This document shows, in pieces, positions 16,287-25,744 of a DNA stretch of 64,000 nucleotides. Origin of the DNA: Archaeoglobus sp. JdFR-37 (lineage in GTDB: Archaea; Halobacteriota; Archaeoglobi; Archaeoglobales; Archaeoglobaceae); the NCBI GenBank assembly GCA_002010215.1, contig MTMY01000003.1, positions 94,142 to 158,141 on the forward strand, in the 5' to 3' direction. A program made the translations under genes and the position numbers. Numbering within the stretch: position 1 is the stretch's first letter; each line of letters starts with the position of its first letter. The notes beneath the pieces were generated by a model that saw nothing but the letters and a program-made list of their open reading frames with translations, made no database searches and was not told the DNA's origin.

Positions 16287-17504
16287 ATGAAAGCCCCCAG
16301 CGATACCACCAAGTATCTCATATACGCTGAGATAATTGCAGAAGGTGTCGTAGAACGTCCAGACGTTGTGGGAGCCATATTCGGGCAGACCGAAGGATTG
16401 CTCGGTGACGATCTGGATCTGAGAGAGCTTCAGAAAACAGGTAGAATAGGTAGAATAGAAGTTAAAATTGAGAGCAAGAGTGGAAAGAGCTACGGTGAGA
16501 TCAGAGTACCTTCCAGCCTTGATAAGATTGAAACAGCCATTCTGGCGGCAGCATTGGAGACCATAGAAAGGGTTGGGCCGTGTGCTGCCAAGATAAAGGT
16601 AAACAAAATAGAGGACGTTAGAGCCAGCAAGAGGAAGAAGATCATAGAGAGGGCGAAGGACATACTGAGGGAGCTGTTTGAAGAGCCAGAAGTTGAGTCT
16701 GAGAAGATTGCAGACCTCGTCAGACAAGCAGTTAGAGCCGAGGAGATACTGGAGTATGGAGAGGACGGGCTGCCCGCCGGTCCTGCCATTGACGAGTCTG
16801 ACGCCATAATCATTGTTGAGGGTAGAGCAGATGTTCTCAATCTCCTAAGACATGGAATCAAGAATGTTATAGCTGTTGAGGGGACAAACATACCCAGAAC
16901 AATCGTGGATCTATCCAAGAGGAAGACCGTTACAGCATTCCTTGACGGAGACAGAGGTGGAGACTTGATACTGAAGGAGCTGCTTCAGGTTGCGGATATT
17001 GATTATGTGGCAAGAGCTCCCGAAGGCAAGGGAGTTGAAGACCTTACACAGAAAGAGATTGTGAAGTCATTGAGAAACAAGGTTCCAGTTGAGCAAATTC
17101 ACGTTCTGAGGGCGAAGGAAGACAGAAAAGAGACAAAGGAAGAAGTTCAGAAAGAGGGCAAGGAGAAGGAGATTAGGGAGATTAGGGAAGCCAGAGAGGC
17201 CAGTGAAAAGAGAGACTTCATTTCAGTTCTCAGAAGGCACAAAGAGGAGATTGAAGGGAAGCTTATAGCAAGGCTTCTCGATAGAAACGGCAATCTCATC
17301 AAGGAGGTGCCGGTGAGAGACCTTGTAAAGGTGCTAAAAACAAACAATACCAAGGCATCTAACCTGATTTTCGATGGAGTGATAACGCAGAGGGTAGTAG
17401 ATCTGGCAGCCAAAAAGAACATACAGTATCTGGTAGGCGTCAGACTCGGTAACGTTGTTAAGGTTCCCACAAATGTTAGGGTTATTACTTTTGAAGATCT
17501 TTAA
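16287..17504 (+). CDS. dnaG: DnaG-type archaeal primase
   Basis: This archaeal DnaG of about 405 residues is a Toprim protein that can prime DNA and associates with the exosome in some archaea. The Toprim motifs are [16 protein letters not shown] (catalytic Glu) and [12 protein letters not shown] (Asp-x-Asp). A charged Lys/Glu-rich linker follows, then a C-terminal globular part ([13 protein letters not shown]). I chose the ATG at 16287, 6 bases after GGAGGG. A GTG at 16251 and an ATG at 16281 are in frame. TATA-like TATTTATAA lies at about 16202. Confidence 0.92.
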   Translation: MKAPSDTTKYLIYAEIIAEGVVERPDVVGAIFGQTEGLLGDDLDLRELQKTGRIGRIEVKIESKSGKSYGEIRVPSSLDKIETAILAAALETIERVGPCAAKIKVNKIEDVRASKRKKIIERAKDILRELFEEPEVESEKIADLVRQAVRAEEILEYGEDGLPAGPAIDESDAIIIVEGRADVLNLLRHGIKNVIAVEGTNIPRTIVDLSKRKTVTAFLDGDRGGDLILKELLQVADIDYVARAPEGKGVEDLTQKEIVKSLRNKVPVEQIHVLRAKEDRKETKEEVQKEGKEKEIREIREAREASEKRDFISVLRRHKEEIEGKLIARLLDRNGNLIKEVPVRDLVKVLKTNNTKASNLIFDGVITQRVVDLAAKKNIQYLVGVRLGNVVKVPTNVRVITFEDL

Positions 17505-17530
17505 TTTTTTATTTCATTTTTTATAAAATT
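17505..17530 (+). terminator. T-rich terminator after dnaG
   Basis: Three T tracts (TTTTTT, TTT, TTTTTT) directly follow the dnaG stop, typical of archaeal transcription termination. Confidence 0.4.
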
Positions 17531-17596
17531 TAAAAGCTCACAATACAATAGGGCAAAAGAAAATTAAATGATGCGGCTAACTAACCCAGACAGCAT

Positions 17597-18679
17597 ATGG
17601 ACGACATGACTAAACTATATCTCCAGCGGAAATTTTCTGAGTATTACGCAGAGAACGATCTCTTTATTCCGAGAAATATGGAGAAGAGAGAGTGGGCTTT
17701 CGTGGCAATTTCATCACTTCCGGACTTCGTGATGCAAAGACACATGGGTTTTGAAAGTACCATGGAGTTAAGGGCCCAGATTCTTTCTAACCCTCCTGCT
17801 CACATCTATTACTCCTCTGCATTATATAACAATCCAAACGCTGAAAAAATGGAAGATAAAGGTTGGATTGGTGCGGAACTCATATTTGACATCGACGCAG
17901 ACCACATCTCGGGGAGAGGTAATAAGTTGCAGAGGGCAAAAAAAGAGATCATGAAGCTTTATGATATACTGGAAAACAGATTTGGTGTGGAAAAGATGGA
18001 AATTGTATTCTCGGGGAGCAGGGGGTATCACATCCACGTTCTTGATGAGGGGTTCATGAAGCTTGGAAGCGCCGAGAGGAGGGAGATAGTTGAGTTTTTA
18101 ACTCTCTCCGATTACAGAATCACCGGTTTCGACGGGAGGTTGGAAGAAGTATATGGGTGTATTGCTGAAGTGCTCAGGAAAGCTGTCAGGAGTGGAAAGC
18201 TGGAGGAGTTGCTAAGGCGCCATGGCATAGGGGGTAAGCAGAAAGCACGGATTATTGAGGCATTCTCAGATGAGGGTGTTTTCTATAGAATCAGGAATGG
18301 TGATTTTGCATTCCTCGGAAAAGGTAAGAGAGTGGAGAATTTCGTCAACTTCCTGATTAAAGCCTGTGCCAGAAAGATATCTGTGGAGGTTGATGCTCCC
18401 GTCACGGGGGATATAAAGAGGCTTATTCGGCTGCCAAATTCCTTGCACGGAAAAACCGGGTTTGTTGCAAAACTGCTGAGCTACGATGAGCTGGAAAGCT
18501 TCGACCCATTCAGCGATGCCTTAGCGTTTGGAGAAGAAGAGGTTAAGGTTATGGTGAAGAGAAAGGAAAAGTTCAAGATGAATGGAGAGGTTTATGAGCT
18601 GCTTCCCGGAAATGCTAAGTTGCCGGAATGTGCGGCGATATTCCTAATGTGCAGGGGAGCAGCCATCTACGGCCATTGA
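17597..18679 (+). CDS. priS: DNA primase small (catalytic) subunit
   Basis: This 360-residue archaeo-eukaryotic primase makes primers together with PriL (not in the window). The metal-binding motif is ELIFDIDADH (near residue 97), then FSGSRGYHIHVLD and the nucleotide-binding RLIRLPNSLHGKTGFV. Many archaeal PriS proteins have a Cys/His zinc knuckle just after FDIDADH. Here that region reads ISGRGNKLQRAKKEI, with no cysteine. It is followed 22 bases later by the GINS gene, a conserved archaeal pairing. Confidence 0.94.
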   Translation: MDDMTKLYLQRKFSEYYAENDLFIPRNMEKREWAFVAISSLPDFVMQRHMGFESTMELRAQILSNPPAHIYYSSALYNNPNAEKMEDKGWIGAELIFDIDADHISGRGNKLQRAKKEIMKLYDILENRFGVEKMEIVFSGSRGYHIHVLDEGFMKLGSAERREIVEFLTLSDYRITGFDGRLEEVYGCIAEVLRKAVRSGKLEELLRRHGIGGKQKARIIEAFSDEGVFYRIRNGDFAFLGKGKRVENFVNFLIKACARKISVEVDAPVTGDIKRLIRLPNSLHGKTGFVAKLLSYDELESFDPFSDALAFGEEEVKVMVKRKEKFKMNGEVYELLPGNAKLPECAAIFLMCRGAAIYGH

Positions 18680-18701
18680 ACTGGCTGCTGGGGTGAGGAT
18701 T

Positions 18702-19247
18702 ATGGATATTGAAGAGCTCCTGATAATTGTTGAAAAAAGCAGAGGAAGCAAAATTCAGAAGATTGATCCAGATTTTTATGAGATGCTAAGGAACAGAATA
18801 AAAGAGCTAGAGGAATTGAGAAAGGAATCAGAGGAAGTTGAGAGGATAAATGATGAGATACGAACAATCAGAAAAATTCAGAGGAGGATATTTGAGGCAA
18901 GAGTAAGCAAAATCGTGAGGGCTGCTTGGGCGGAGGTTTGCGAGACAGAAAGCGGAATAGAAGGCATGGAGAATCTAATTGATAAAGAGAGAGAACTTTT
19001 CAGAAAAGTAGCTGAAGTTCTGAGGGAATTCAGGCAATGGGTTTTTGAAGGCGAGGCGTTTAGGGAAGAGAAAAATGAGGAGAGGAGAAACTTTGTTGTG
19101 AGGGTCAAGCAGGATATTCCGGAGTTTGAGGGTGTTGATGGAAAAACATATAAATTGAGAAAGGGGGATGTTGTAACGCTTCCGTCCCTTAACGCTAATG
19201 TGCTGGTCAAAAGTGATGCAGTGGAAGTGATCGAGGTGAAAAGATGA
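18702..19247 (+). CDS. GINS complex subunit, Gins51-type
   Basis: This 181-residue replisome protein links MCM helicase and primase. A long helical domain comes first (about residues 1-120), followed by a small beta domain (PEFEGVDGKTYKLRKGDVVTLP), the A-B order of Gins51. I chose ATG 18702 after GGGGTGAGG. A GTG at 18693 is in frame. Position between priS and rpl44e matches the conserved archaeal cluster, and its stop overlaps the L44e start (ATGA). Confidence 0.85.
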   Translation: MDIEELLIIVEKSRGSKIQKIDPDFYEMLRNRIKELEELRKESEEVERINDEIRTIRKIQRRIFEARVSKIVRAAWAEVCETESGIEGMENLIDKERELFRKVAEVLREFRQWVFEGEAFREEKNEERRNFVVRVKQDIPEFEGVDGKTYKLRKGDVVTLPSLNANVLVKSDAVEVIEVKR

Positions 19248-19522
19248 AGTATCCCAAGAAGATAAGGACGTATTGCAGGTACTGCAACAAGCACACCCTT
19301 CATGAGGTGGAGAAGGTAAGCAAGGGTAAGCAGAGTTCGCTGCGCTGGATTAACAGACAGAAGTGGAGAAGAGGTAAGGTTGGAAACCTCGGCAAGTTCA
19401 GCAAGGTACCTGGAGGAGACAAGCCCACCAAGAGAGTTAACATAAGGTTCCGCTGCACCGAGTGCAAGAAAGCCGAACACCGCCCCACCTGGAGGGCAAA
19501 AAGGTTTGAGCTCATAGAGTAA
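19244..19522 (+). CDS. rpl44e: 50S ribosomal protein L44e
   Basis: This 92-residue basic ribosomal protein has paired zinc cysteines in TYCRYCNKHT and RFRCTECKK. The conserved RGKVGNLGKFSKVPGGDKP stretch is intact. It overlaps the GINS gene by 4 bases and is followed by S27e, the standard archaeal order. Confidence 0.96.
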   Translation: MKYPKKIRTYCRYCNKHTLHEVEKVSKGKQSSLRWINRQKWRRGKVGNLGKFSKVPGGDKPTKRVNIRFRCTECKKAEHRPTWRAKRFELIE

Positions 19523-19552
19523 GCTGAAGGTTAGGTGAAGTTGGTGATTAGT

Positions 19553-19729
19553 ATGGGTGTGAAGAAAAGCAAGTTCGTCAGGGTAAAGTGCCCAGATTGC
19601 GAGAACATTCAGATCATCTTTGATCATCCCTCAACGGTCGTGAAATGCCTTGTATGTGGCAGAACTCTTGCCGAGCCAAGAGGGGGCAGAGGGGAGATAA
19701 AGGCTGAAATCGTCGCAGTCCTCGAATAA
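19553..19729 (+). CDS. rps27e: 30S ribosomal protein S27e
   Basis: This 58-residue zinc-ribbon protein of the small subunit has CPDC and CLVCGRTL cysteine pairs around HPSTVV. I chose ATG 19553 with GGTGAT 4-9 bases upstream. In many archaea eIF2-alpha follows. Here the next reading frame is the DNA glycosylase gene. Confidence 0.95.
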   Translation: MGVKKSKFVRVKCPDCENIQIIFDHPSTVVKCLVCGRTLAEPRGGRGEIKAEIVAVLE

Positions 19730-19817
19730 CTCTTTTTTTGAACTTGTTGAAAAAGTTGAGAGAATTAAGCCAGCTATTGAGTCTGTAGTTAAAAGAAGGC
19801 TTCAAGAGTTTCTGTCA

Positions 19818-20354
19818 ATGCGTGATAGAAGCAATGAGGAGTGGTTTTTTGAGCTCTGCTTTTGTATATTAACGGCAAATAGCTCTGCTGAAGCTGGCAT
19901 TAAAGCCCAGAAATTTATCGGAAAAGGATTTTTGACGCTGAGCCAAGAAGAGCTGGCTGAAAAGCTGAAATCCACCGGTTACAGGTTTTACAATGTAAGA
20001 GCAAAGTATATTGTGGAAGCAAGGCGATTCGCTGGAATTAAGGACGTTGTCACGTCCTTCCCATCCACTTTCGAAGCCAGAGAATGGCTGGTAAAGAACG
20101 TCAAGGGGATAGGCTACAAGGAAGCGAGTCACTTTCTGAGAAACGTGGGATATTTCGATGTGGCAATTCTGGACAAGCACATCCTGAGGATTTTCCACAA
20201 CCATGGCATTGCTGAAATGCCAAAAAGCATGAACAGAATGAGATATCTGCAGATTGAGCAGCGATTCTTTGAATTGGCAAGACGATGTAGCATGATGCCG
20301 GGTGAGCTCGACCTTTACCTATGGTACATGGCTACAGGTAAAGTTTTGAAATGA
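19818..20354 (+). CDS. ogg: 8-oxoguanine DNA glycosylase/lyase, Ogg2 type, 5' end uncertain
   Basis: This base-excision-repair enzyme has the helix-hairpin-helix VKGIGYKEASHFLRNVG, the catalytic Lys in DKHILR, the catalytic Asp in ELDLYLWY and the family C-terminus TGKVLK. The ATG at 19818 gives 178 residues. However, the same frame stays open upstream to 19701 and encodes family-like residues (FFELVEKVERIKP, RRLQEF) matching the usual N-terminal helix, with no ATG, GTG or TTG. The true start may be a non-standard codon such as CTG 19704, or the start codon may be lost. Confidence 0.85.
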   Translation: MRDRSNEEWFFELCFCILTANSSAEAGIKAQKFIGKGFLTLSQEELAEKLKSTGYRFYNVRAKYIVEARRFAGIKDVVTSFPSTFEAREWLVKNVKGIGYKEASHFLRNVGYFDVAILDKHILRIFHNHGIAEMPKSMNRMRYLQIEQRFFELARRCSMMPGELDLYLWYMATGKVLK

Positions 20355-20373
20355 ACTGAAGTGATTTTGCGGA

Positions 20374-20973
20374 TTATCCCTCCTCATCGGATTTTCCACC
20401 TGTCCAGCCCCTAACCATCAATAGCAGTGCTGAGAAAGTGGCAATACTCAAGGCAAACGTGAATATAGCTACGATCTCAATTCCGCTTTCCGGTATGTAG
20501 GGATGGAGGTCGTGGAAATAATCAACGTAGTCATTTCCCAGTACCCATATCAGAGCGAGGCCAAAGCTCCATCTGAGCTTTTTGATGGTGTACGCCAGAG
20601 GCAGAGCTTCAACAGCCATCAGGAAGTGGGTTATGAAAATCCCAGTGTACAGCAGATATCGCTCTGGGGAGAAAAAGAATTCTCTGTGGAAGAGGAGTAC
20701 AAAGCATGTCCATAGCCCGTACTTGATGAGGTTAGTAGAGGCAAAAAACGAGATAAAATCATTTTTTTTATTCAGTTTGATCATAACCAAGGCAATGACG
20801 AAAAACAAGGTGGAGTTGGGACTATCCGTCACAAGAAACCACAGGTACGGAGGTGTTGAAAGGAGCTGGTAGCGGTAATAATACCAGCCGTAAATGGTGC
20901 CAGCAATGTTGGCCACGAGAGCAAGATGAATTATATTTCTGTTTTCAAGGAGTGAAAGAAATTTTCTGAACAT
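20374..20973 (-). CDS. DUF1405-like membrane protein
   Basis: This is an approximately 199-residue protein with about five membrane segments. The N-terminal pattern [13 protein letters not shown] with [13 protein letters not shown], and the later [13 protein letters not shown], recall the DUF1405 family. Function is unknown. ATG 20973 is preferred over the TTG two codons upstream. It is divergent from tbp, sharing the T/A-rich promoter at 20983-21002, and convergent with ogg. Confidence 0.7.
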   Translation of the reverse strand: MFRKFLSLLENRNIIHLALVANIAGTIYGWYYYRYQLLSTPPYLWFLVTDSPNSTLFFVIALVMIKLNKKNDFISFFASTNLIKYGLWTCFVLLFHREFFFSPERYLLYTGIFITHFLMAVEALPLAYTIKKLRWSFGLALIWVLGNDYVDYFHDLHPYIPESGIEIVAIFTFALSIATFSALLLMVRGWTGGKSDEEG

Positions 20974-20982
20974 GGGCAAAGG

Positions 20983-21002
20983 TATTTATATAGTTTATAA
21001 AG
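20983..21002. promoter_or_regulatory. divergent TATA region of tbp and DUF1405 gene
   Basis: TATTTATATAG at 20983-20993 fits a TATA box about 25 bases before the tbp 5' end (ATG 21023). The overlapping TTTATAAA reads as a TATA box for the opposite gene. Confidence 0.5.
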
Positions 21003-21022
21003 TGTTTGGATTGGGTGTTGTT

Positions 21023-21574
21023 ATGAAAGATTACAAGATTAAAATCGAGAATGTTGTCGCCTCAACTCAGATTGGTGAGAACATAGACCTTAACAAGATT
21101 GCCAGAGAGGTAAAGGATGCTGAGTATAAACCCAAACAATTTCCAGGGCTAGTTCTCAGAACAAAGGAGCCCAAGGCTGCAGCCCTCGTATTCAGAAGCG
21201 GTAAGGTTGTTTGCACAGGTTCAAAGAGTGTTGAGGATGCCAGAAGAGCAGTAAAGCAGGTTGTTAAGATCATAGGGGCACTTGGAATTCCCGTTATTGA
21301 TGAACCAGATGTCAGGGTTCAGAACATAGTTGCTTCCGCCGATCTGGGGGTTGACCTGAATCTGAATGCCATTGCTATAGGTCTCGGCTTAGAAAACATA
21401 GAATACGAGCCAGAGCAGTTTCCGGGCTTGGTTTATAGGCTGGACAATCCCAGAGTGGTGGTGCTGATTTTTGGTTCGGGCAAGATGGTGGTGACAGGCG
21501 GGAAGAACCCAGAGGATGCCAGAAGGGCTGTGGAGCGAATAGCTGAGGAACTATCAACCCTTGGCCTCATGTAG
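21023..21574 (+). CDS. tbp: TATA-box-binding protein
   Basis: This 183-residue general transcription factor has two imperfect repeats of the saddle domain, each with a FPGL(V) motif ([15 protein letters not shown] and [15 protein letters not shown]) and a phased GSGK/SGKVV strand. ATG 21023 gives the typical start ([15 protein letters not shown]). The 3' end overlaps the convergent Agl23-like gene by 8 bases. Confidence 0.96.
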   Translation: MKDYKIKIENVVASTQIGENIDLNKIAREVKDAEYKPKQFPGLVLRTKEPKAAALVFRSGKVVCTGSKSVEDARRAVKQVVKIIGALGIPVIDEPDVRVQNIVASADLGVDLNLNAIAIGLGLENIEYEPEQFPGLVYRLDNPRVVVLIFGSGKMVVTGGKNPEDARRAVERIAEELSTLGLM

Positions 21575-22988
21575 TCTTGGTGAGATAAACCATGAAATAG
21601 CCGGGTCTTATTTCGTAAACTCCATCCATTTTGTACCCCTTTTCTTCCACCTTTTCTGCAAGTCTTTCTGATGTTACAACAACATCATAACCGCTGTAAT
21701 ATTTGCTTGAAAAGGCCATGCTGATGTTCCTCAAATACCAAGGCAGAGGCCAGTAATCATTCCCCTCTTCATACACAAGAACTCTTTTTCCCGCCTGCAC
21801 ATCCATCCTCAGCCTTTCTGCCAGCTCTACAGCTGATGGCTGAACCTGTATGTAGATGAGGTCTTCCCTTGCATCGTTATAGTTGATGTAGTTGATGTGA
21901 AGGCTCACAGCCAACATTGCTATGAAAACGATAAGGAGTGAAAGTCTGAATCCCCTATTCTCCCACGTGTCAAAGAGCTTTCCTGCATAGATGGAGCCAA
22001 ACATGGCGAGAGGGGCTACGAGGTGCACCAAAAGCCAGGGCACCTTGTGGGAGAGGATGTGATAGGCGATGAGAGCAGTAACACTCCAGTAGGCTGCCAG
22101 ATATTCAAGGCGGCTAGCACTTCTAATGCGCTTCCAGAACTGCGGAATTGCTGCTAGAGCAATCGCTAGAGTGAAGAACTCGTACCTGAGCAGGAGTTTT
22201 GCATAATAATAAATGGGCTTCCAGTGATCCTTTTGGCTGTGCATGGAGAACCAGTGTTCCACGCCACCAATCGTTGCACGGTAAACCCCATCCATGTCTG
22301 CAAAACCAGCAGAGTATAGAGGGACGAAGATGGAAGTGAAAATGATGGCTGAAGCGATGCAAATCCTGATTTTCTTCAAATCCCACTCCAAGAGTTTTCT
22401 CCTCAGATATGCGGTAAAACCCTCTGAAAATATGCCGTAGAGAAACGTGAAGGATAGGAATGTTGCCAGATAAATATACCCGTTTTCCTTGCTGGACATA
22501 ATTATAGCAAAGAAGAGTGTGGCGAGATACACGTAACGCTCTCTTTCACTCTCAACCCATCTCAGATATGTGTAGATGGCCACCAGAAACGATGGCAGAA
22601 CTATCATGTCGTTTCTGAAATAACGGGAGTAATAAAGGATTGATGGGGAGAAAATAAGAATCAAAGCAAAAATCCATGCCCCCTTGCCCATCCACCTCTC
22701 CATTTTTATGGCCACATAAATCCCAATGAGGCTGAAAGCCACAACGAGGAGCCTTGTGATAATTTCTGAATCACCAAAGAGTTTGAAGAGGGCAGCGGTG
22801 GCAAAGTATATAAAGGGACCATGAAAGGCAGGGTCGTAGCGATAGTAACCGTTTTTAAAGAGCTGGTATGTTAGATAGGCAACTACACCTTCATCGTGAT
22901 CCATGGGTCTGGCATCCAAAATGACTACTCGGGTAAGGAGTGCCAAAAGCATCAATGCAACGACACTTGGTGCAACGAAACGCCTCAT
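21567..22988 (-). CDS. Agl23-like / TIGR03663 membrane glycosyltransferase-fold protein
   Basis: This 473-residue integral membrane protein has about 10-12 hydrophobic segments. The first loop carries [20 protein letters not shown] and DPAFHGPF, which I recognise from the TIGR03663 (flippase-activity-associated, Agl23) family with a GT-C/ArnT-like fold. Relatives are tied to lipid-linked glycan handling in protein N-glycosylation. No other agl gene is close. The donor and acceptor are unknown. Confidence 0.82.
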   Translation of the reverse strand: MRRFVAPSVVALMLLALLTRVVILDARPMDHDEGVVAYLTYQLFKNGYYRYDPAFHGPFIYFATAALFKLFGDSEIITRLLVVAFSLIGIYVAIKMERWMGKGAWIFALILIFSPSILYYSRYFRNDMIVLPSFLVAIYTYLRWVESERERYVYLATLFFAIIMSSKENGYIYLATFLSFTFLYGIFSEGFTAYLRRKLLEWDLKKIRICIASAIIFTSIFVPLYSAGFADMDGVYRATIGGVEHWFSMHSQKDHWKPIYYYAKLLLRYEFFTLAIALAAIPQFWKRIRSASRLEYLAAYWSVTALIAYHILSHKVPWLLVHLVAPLAMFGSIYAGKLFDTWENRGFRLSLLIVFIAMLAVSLHINYINYNDAREDLIYIQVQPSAVELAERLRMDVQAGKRVLVYEEGNDYWPLPWYLRNISMAFSSKYYSGYDVVVTSERLAEKVEEKGYKMDGVYEIRPGYFMVYLTKTT

Positions 22989-23059
22989 TGGAAAGCGGAG
23001 AGGAGCTCAATAAATAAACCCTTTGGTGATTGGGTTTGAAGGTCTGGAGGATGTATGAG

Positions 23060-23920
23060 ATGTTTGAATTCCCTGATGACTCTGATAACTCTGATGAATT
23101 CCCCTATGAAATGAGGCCATCAACCCTTGAGGAGAGGGAAGAGTTCTACAGGAAAGAGTTCGACGTGGAAAAAGCTGAAAAGTGGTTGTGGAGAAGGGGG
23201 AGCTTTCGGGACATCCGTAACAATACTGTTTTTGCCGTCATAATCGGCAGACATTCCGATATCTACTCACCAAAATTTGAGCCTATCAGGAGCAAGGTAG
23301 TAATTATTGATGAATACGAGAGCTGGAACGACATTGTGGACTACATACTCTACTACCTACCTGAAGGAGTTTATTATGATCGAAATGTTTACACCAGCCT
23401 TGAGGAGTGCAGGAAGTGCGAGAAATGCTATAAAGAGTGCTGGGATTGTTCCTGTTACCTTGGACAGGAGCTAGCCTTTGACATAGATCCTGAAAATGTT
23501 CCCTGTCCCGTACACGGGATGCTGGAAGATAAGATGGAGAGGCAAGGTCTGAAGGGGTCAAGTTTCTGCATGATAGAGTTTGATGAGGTCAGAAAAGCAA
23601 CTGTAAATCTTTATAAAGAGTTAGAAAAAGAATTTAGCGATATTGCCATTACCTTCAGCGGCAGAGGTTTTCACATTTACATCTTTGATGAGGAGGCGGT
23701 GAAGCTCAACTATGAGGAGAGAAAGGCTCTGGCCGAGAGATTCCAGAAGTACTACATTGATGAGTGGGTTACGAGTGGCGGTATGAGACTTATCAGGTTG
23801 CCTTACTCTTTGAACGGTGTGACGTCACGTATAGTCATCCCTCTTAAGGTGGAGGAGGTTGCTGAGTTCGATCCCCGCTATGATAAAAAGTGTATGCCCG
23901 GTTTTTTAGAAGAGCTCTAA
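23060..23920 (+). CDS. divergent archaeo-eukaryotic primase (PriS-like) protein with cysteine cluster
   Basis: This is an approximately 286-residue protein related to PriS. It keeps LAFDIDPENV (two metal-binding Asp), ITFSGRGFHIYIFD and RLIRLPYSLNGVTSRIV, closely parallel to the priS at 17597. It also has a cysteine-rich insert before the active site (CRKCEKCYKECWDCSC, near residues 117-132) and CPVH plus a further Cys after it. I chose ATG 23060, 9 bases after GGAGG; ATG 23051 is in frame. It may be a repair or lesion-tolerant primase-polymerase, or a plasmid-like relic. Its role is inferred only from family. Confidence 0.8.
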   Translation: MFEFPDDSDNSDEFPYEMRPSTLEEREEFYRKEFDVEKAEKWLWRRGSFRDIRNNTVFAVIIGRHSDIYSPKFEPIRSKVVIIDEYESWNDIVDYILYYLPEGVYYDRNVYTSLEECRKCEKCYKECWDCSCYLGQELAFDIDPENVPCPVHGMLEDKMERQGLKGSSFCMIEFDEVRKATVNLYKELEKEFSDIAITFSGRGFHIYIFDEEAVKLNYEERKALAERFQKYYIDEWVTSGGMRLIRLPYSLNGVTSRIVIPLKVEEVAEFDPRYDKKCMPGFLEEL

Positions 23921-23977
23921 AAGTGTTTTAGAAGTTTGATAGGGCCTAATTTTGATTAGTTTTGATTGATCTGGGAT

Positions 23978-25264
23978 CTAGTCTACGCTCAAAAACCTAG
24001 CGTCTGTACTACCTCTTAATATCCCAAGCTTAGCCCTCACAGTTGTAGTGCCAGTTATCTTGGACGTCAGACGAGCTTTTGCCGAAGCTCTGCCTGTTGG
24101 AATTCGAATGGGGCTCTCCACATCTCCAACAGTCGTTTCCAGAGTAACGAATACATCCTCAGGAACGGGAACCGGTCTTCCATCTCTGTCTTCTAACCGC
24201 ACAGTTATAGTAGATTTCTGGCCTATCTGAATCTCATCTGGCTCAGTCCATATTTTTAGCTTCAGCCCCGGAATCTTTGTGAGGTTGCAGTGCACAGTCG
24301 TCACCTCTCCTGCTTTAACAAATGCTTCTTTCCTGCATTCAAGATATCCGAATTTTCTGAACGTCACCACATGAGCTCCAGCAGAGACACTTTCAACTTT
24401 CACCGGCGATCTGTCTTTGAATCCTCCGTTGACGTATACTAGCGCACCTTCCGGCTGGGAATTTGCGTAGATTGACCCTAGTTGCTCTTGTTGTTCAGAT
24501 TCACTATCCTCCGCTTTACTCTTTCTTGCCCTCCATCTAATCGCCATGGTGGTCAGCACTGCTGCCGATCCCAAGATAACTACCATATATTCCCAACTCC
24601 AACTGGCAGGATTTACCCCGAACTCCAGCTCAACCTCCTCTGACCAGATTCCATCATTGTCTAAGACTGCAAATCTGTAAATTCCTGGCAATACATCATC
24701 GGATTCAAGAACCAGCTCTAGAGTATCTCCCTCTACTGAAATCGTCCTGCCATCAGGGAAAGTCAGACGGCACTCCACCACTTCCCCATCTGCATCAATA
24801 CCATAGCCTGAGAAAGTCACTCTCTCCCCTTCAGCTGCTGGATTTGGTGATATGACTAGATAAGCCAATGGTGCCCTAATTTCAGAGAGTACACCTTCAG
24901 GGTATTCGAGCCTTACGTAACCTCCACCCTCACCATTTTTACTCTCAATCAGCAGCAGCCAACGTGTGCCACTTTCAATGTCTCTCGCCGTAACATCATA
25001 CTTTAAAACCAATCTCCTGCCACTGCAATCCTGAACTTTTTTCTCTTCGCCATCCCCTGCACCAAGGAATACCAAGAAAACACACAGCTCTACACCGTCC
25101 TGCATGATTACTTCAGCATAAATTGTACCTTCTATCTCAACTGTAAACTCCAGTGAGTCAGATTTATTAGGTGAGACCCATACTTCCTTTTCCATAACTG
25201 CAGCGCTACCAACGGACAGCAGGATATAAATTGCAATCACTGAAACCGGCAAATGTTTGAGCAC
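23978..25264 (-). CDS. secreted/membrane PEGA-domain protein with Ig-like domains
   Basis: This 428-residue protein has an N-terminal signal peptide (residues 1-22). A beta-rich part follows, including a PKD/Ig-like segment (PNPAAEGERVTFSGYG, DNDGIWSEEVELEF). A transmembrane helix is near residues 228-245 (MVVILGSAAVLTTMAI), followed by RWRARKSK. After it come a PEGA domain (YANSQPEGALVYVNG) and a bacterial Ig-like domain (EIQIGQKSTITVRLEDRDGRPV). The positive charges predict the PEGA and Ig domains inside the cell, which is unusual for surface-type domains. It ends near the convergent primase-like gene. Confidence 0.7.
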   Translation of the reverse strand: MLKHLPVSVIAIYILLSVGSAAVMEKEVWVSPNKSDSLEFTVEIEGTIYAEVIMQDGVELCVFLVFLGAGDGEEKKVQDCSGRRLVLKYDVTARDIESGTRWLLLIESKNGEGGGYVRLEYPEGVLSEIRAPLAYLVISPNPAAEGERVTFSGYGIDADGEVVECRLTFPDGRTISVEGDTLELVLESDDVLPGIYRFAVLDNDGIWSEEVELEFGVNPASWSWEYMVVILGSAAVLTTMAIRWRARKSKAEDSESEQQEQLGSIYANSQPEGALVYVNGGFKDRSPVKVESVSAGAHVVTFRKFGYLECRKEAFVKAGEVTTVHCNLTKIPGLKLKIWTEPDEIQIGQKSTITVRLEDRDGRPVPVPEDVFVTLETTVGDVESPIRIPTGRASAKARLTSKITGTTTVRAKLGILRGSTDARFLSVD

Positions 25265-25369
25265 TTAGAACACTTCCTGGGGTTAAAACTTGGACTAGTA
25301 ACTATAAATAATCTTGCAATTTACTAAAATTTTGAGTGCACTGTTATAAATAACAAAATAAAAATAAAA

Positions 25370-25732
<363 letters not shown>

Positions 25733-25744
25733 TTACACTCTGCC

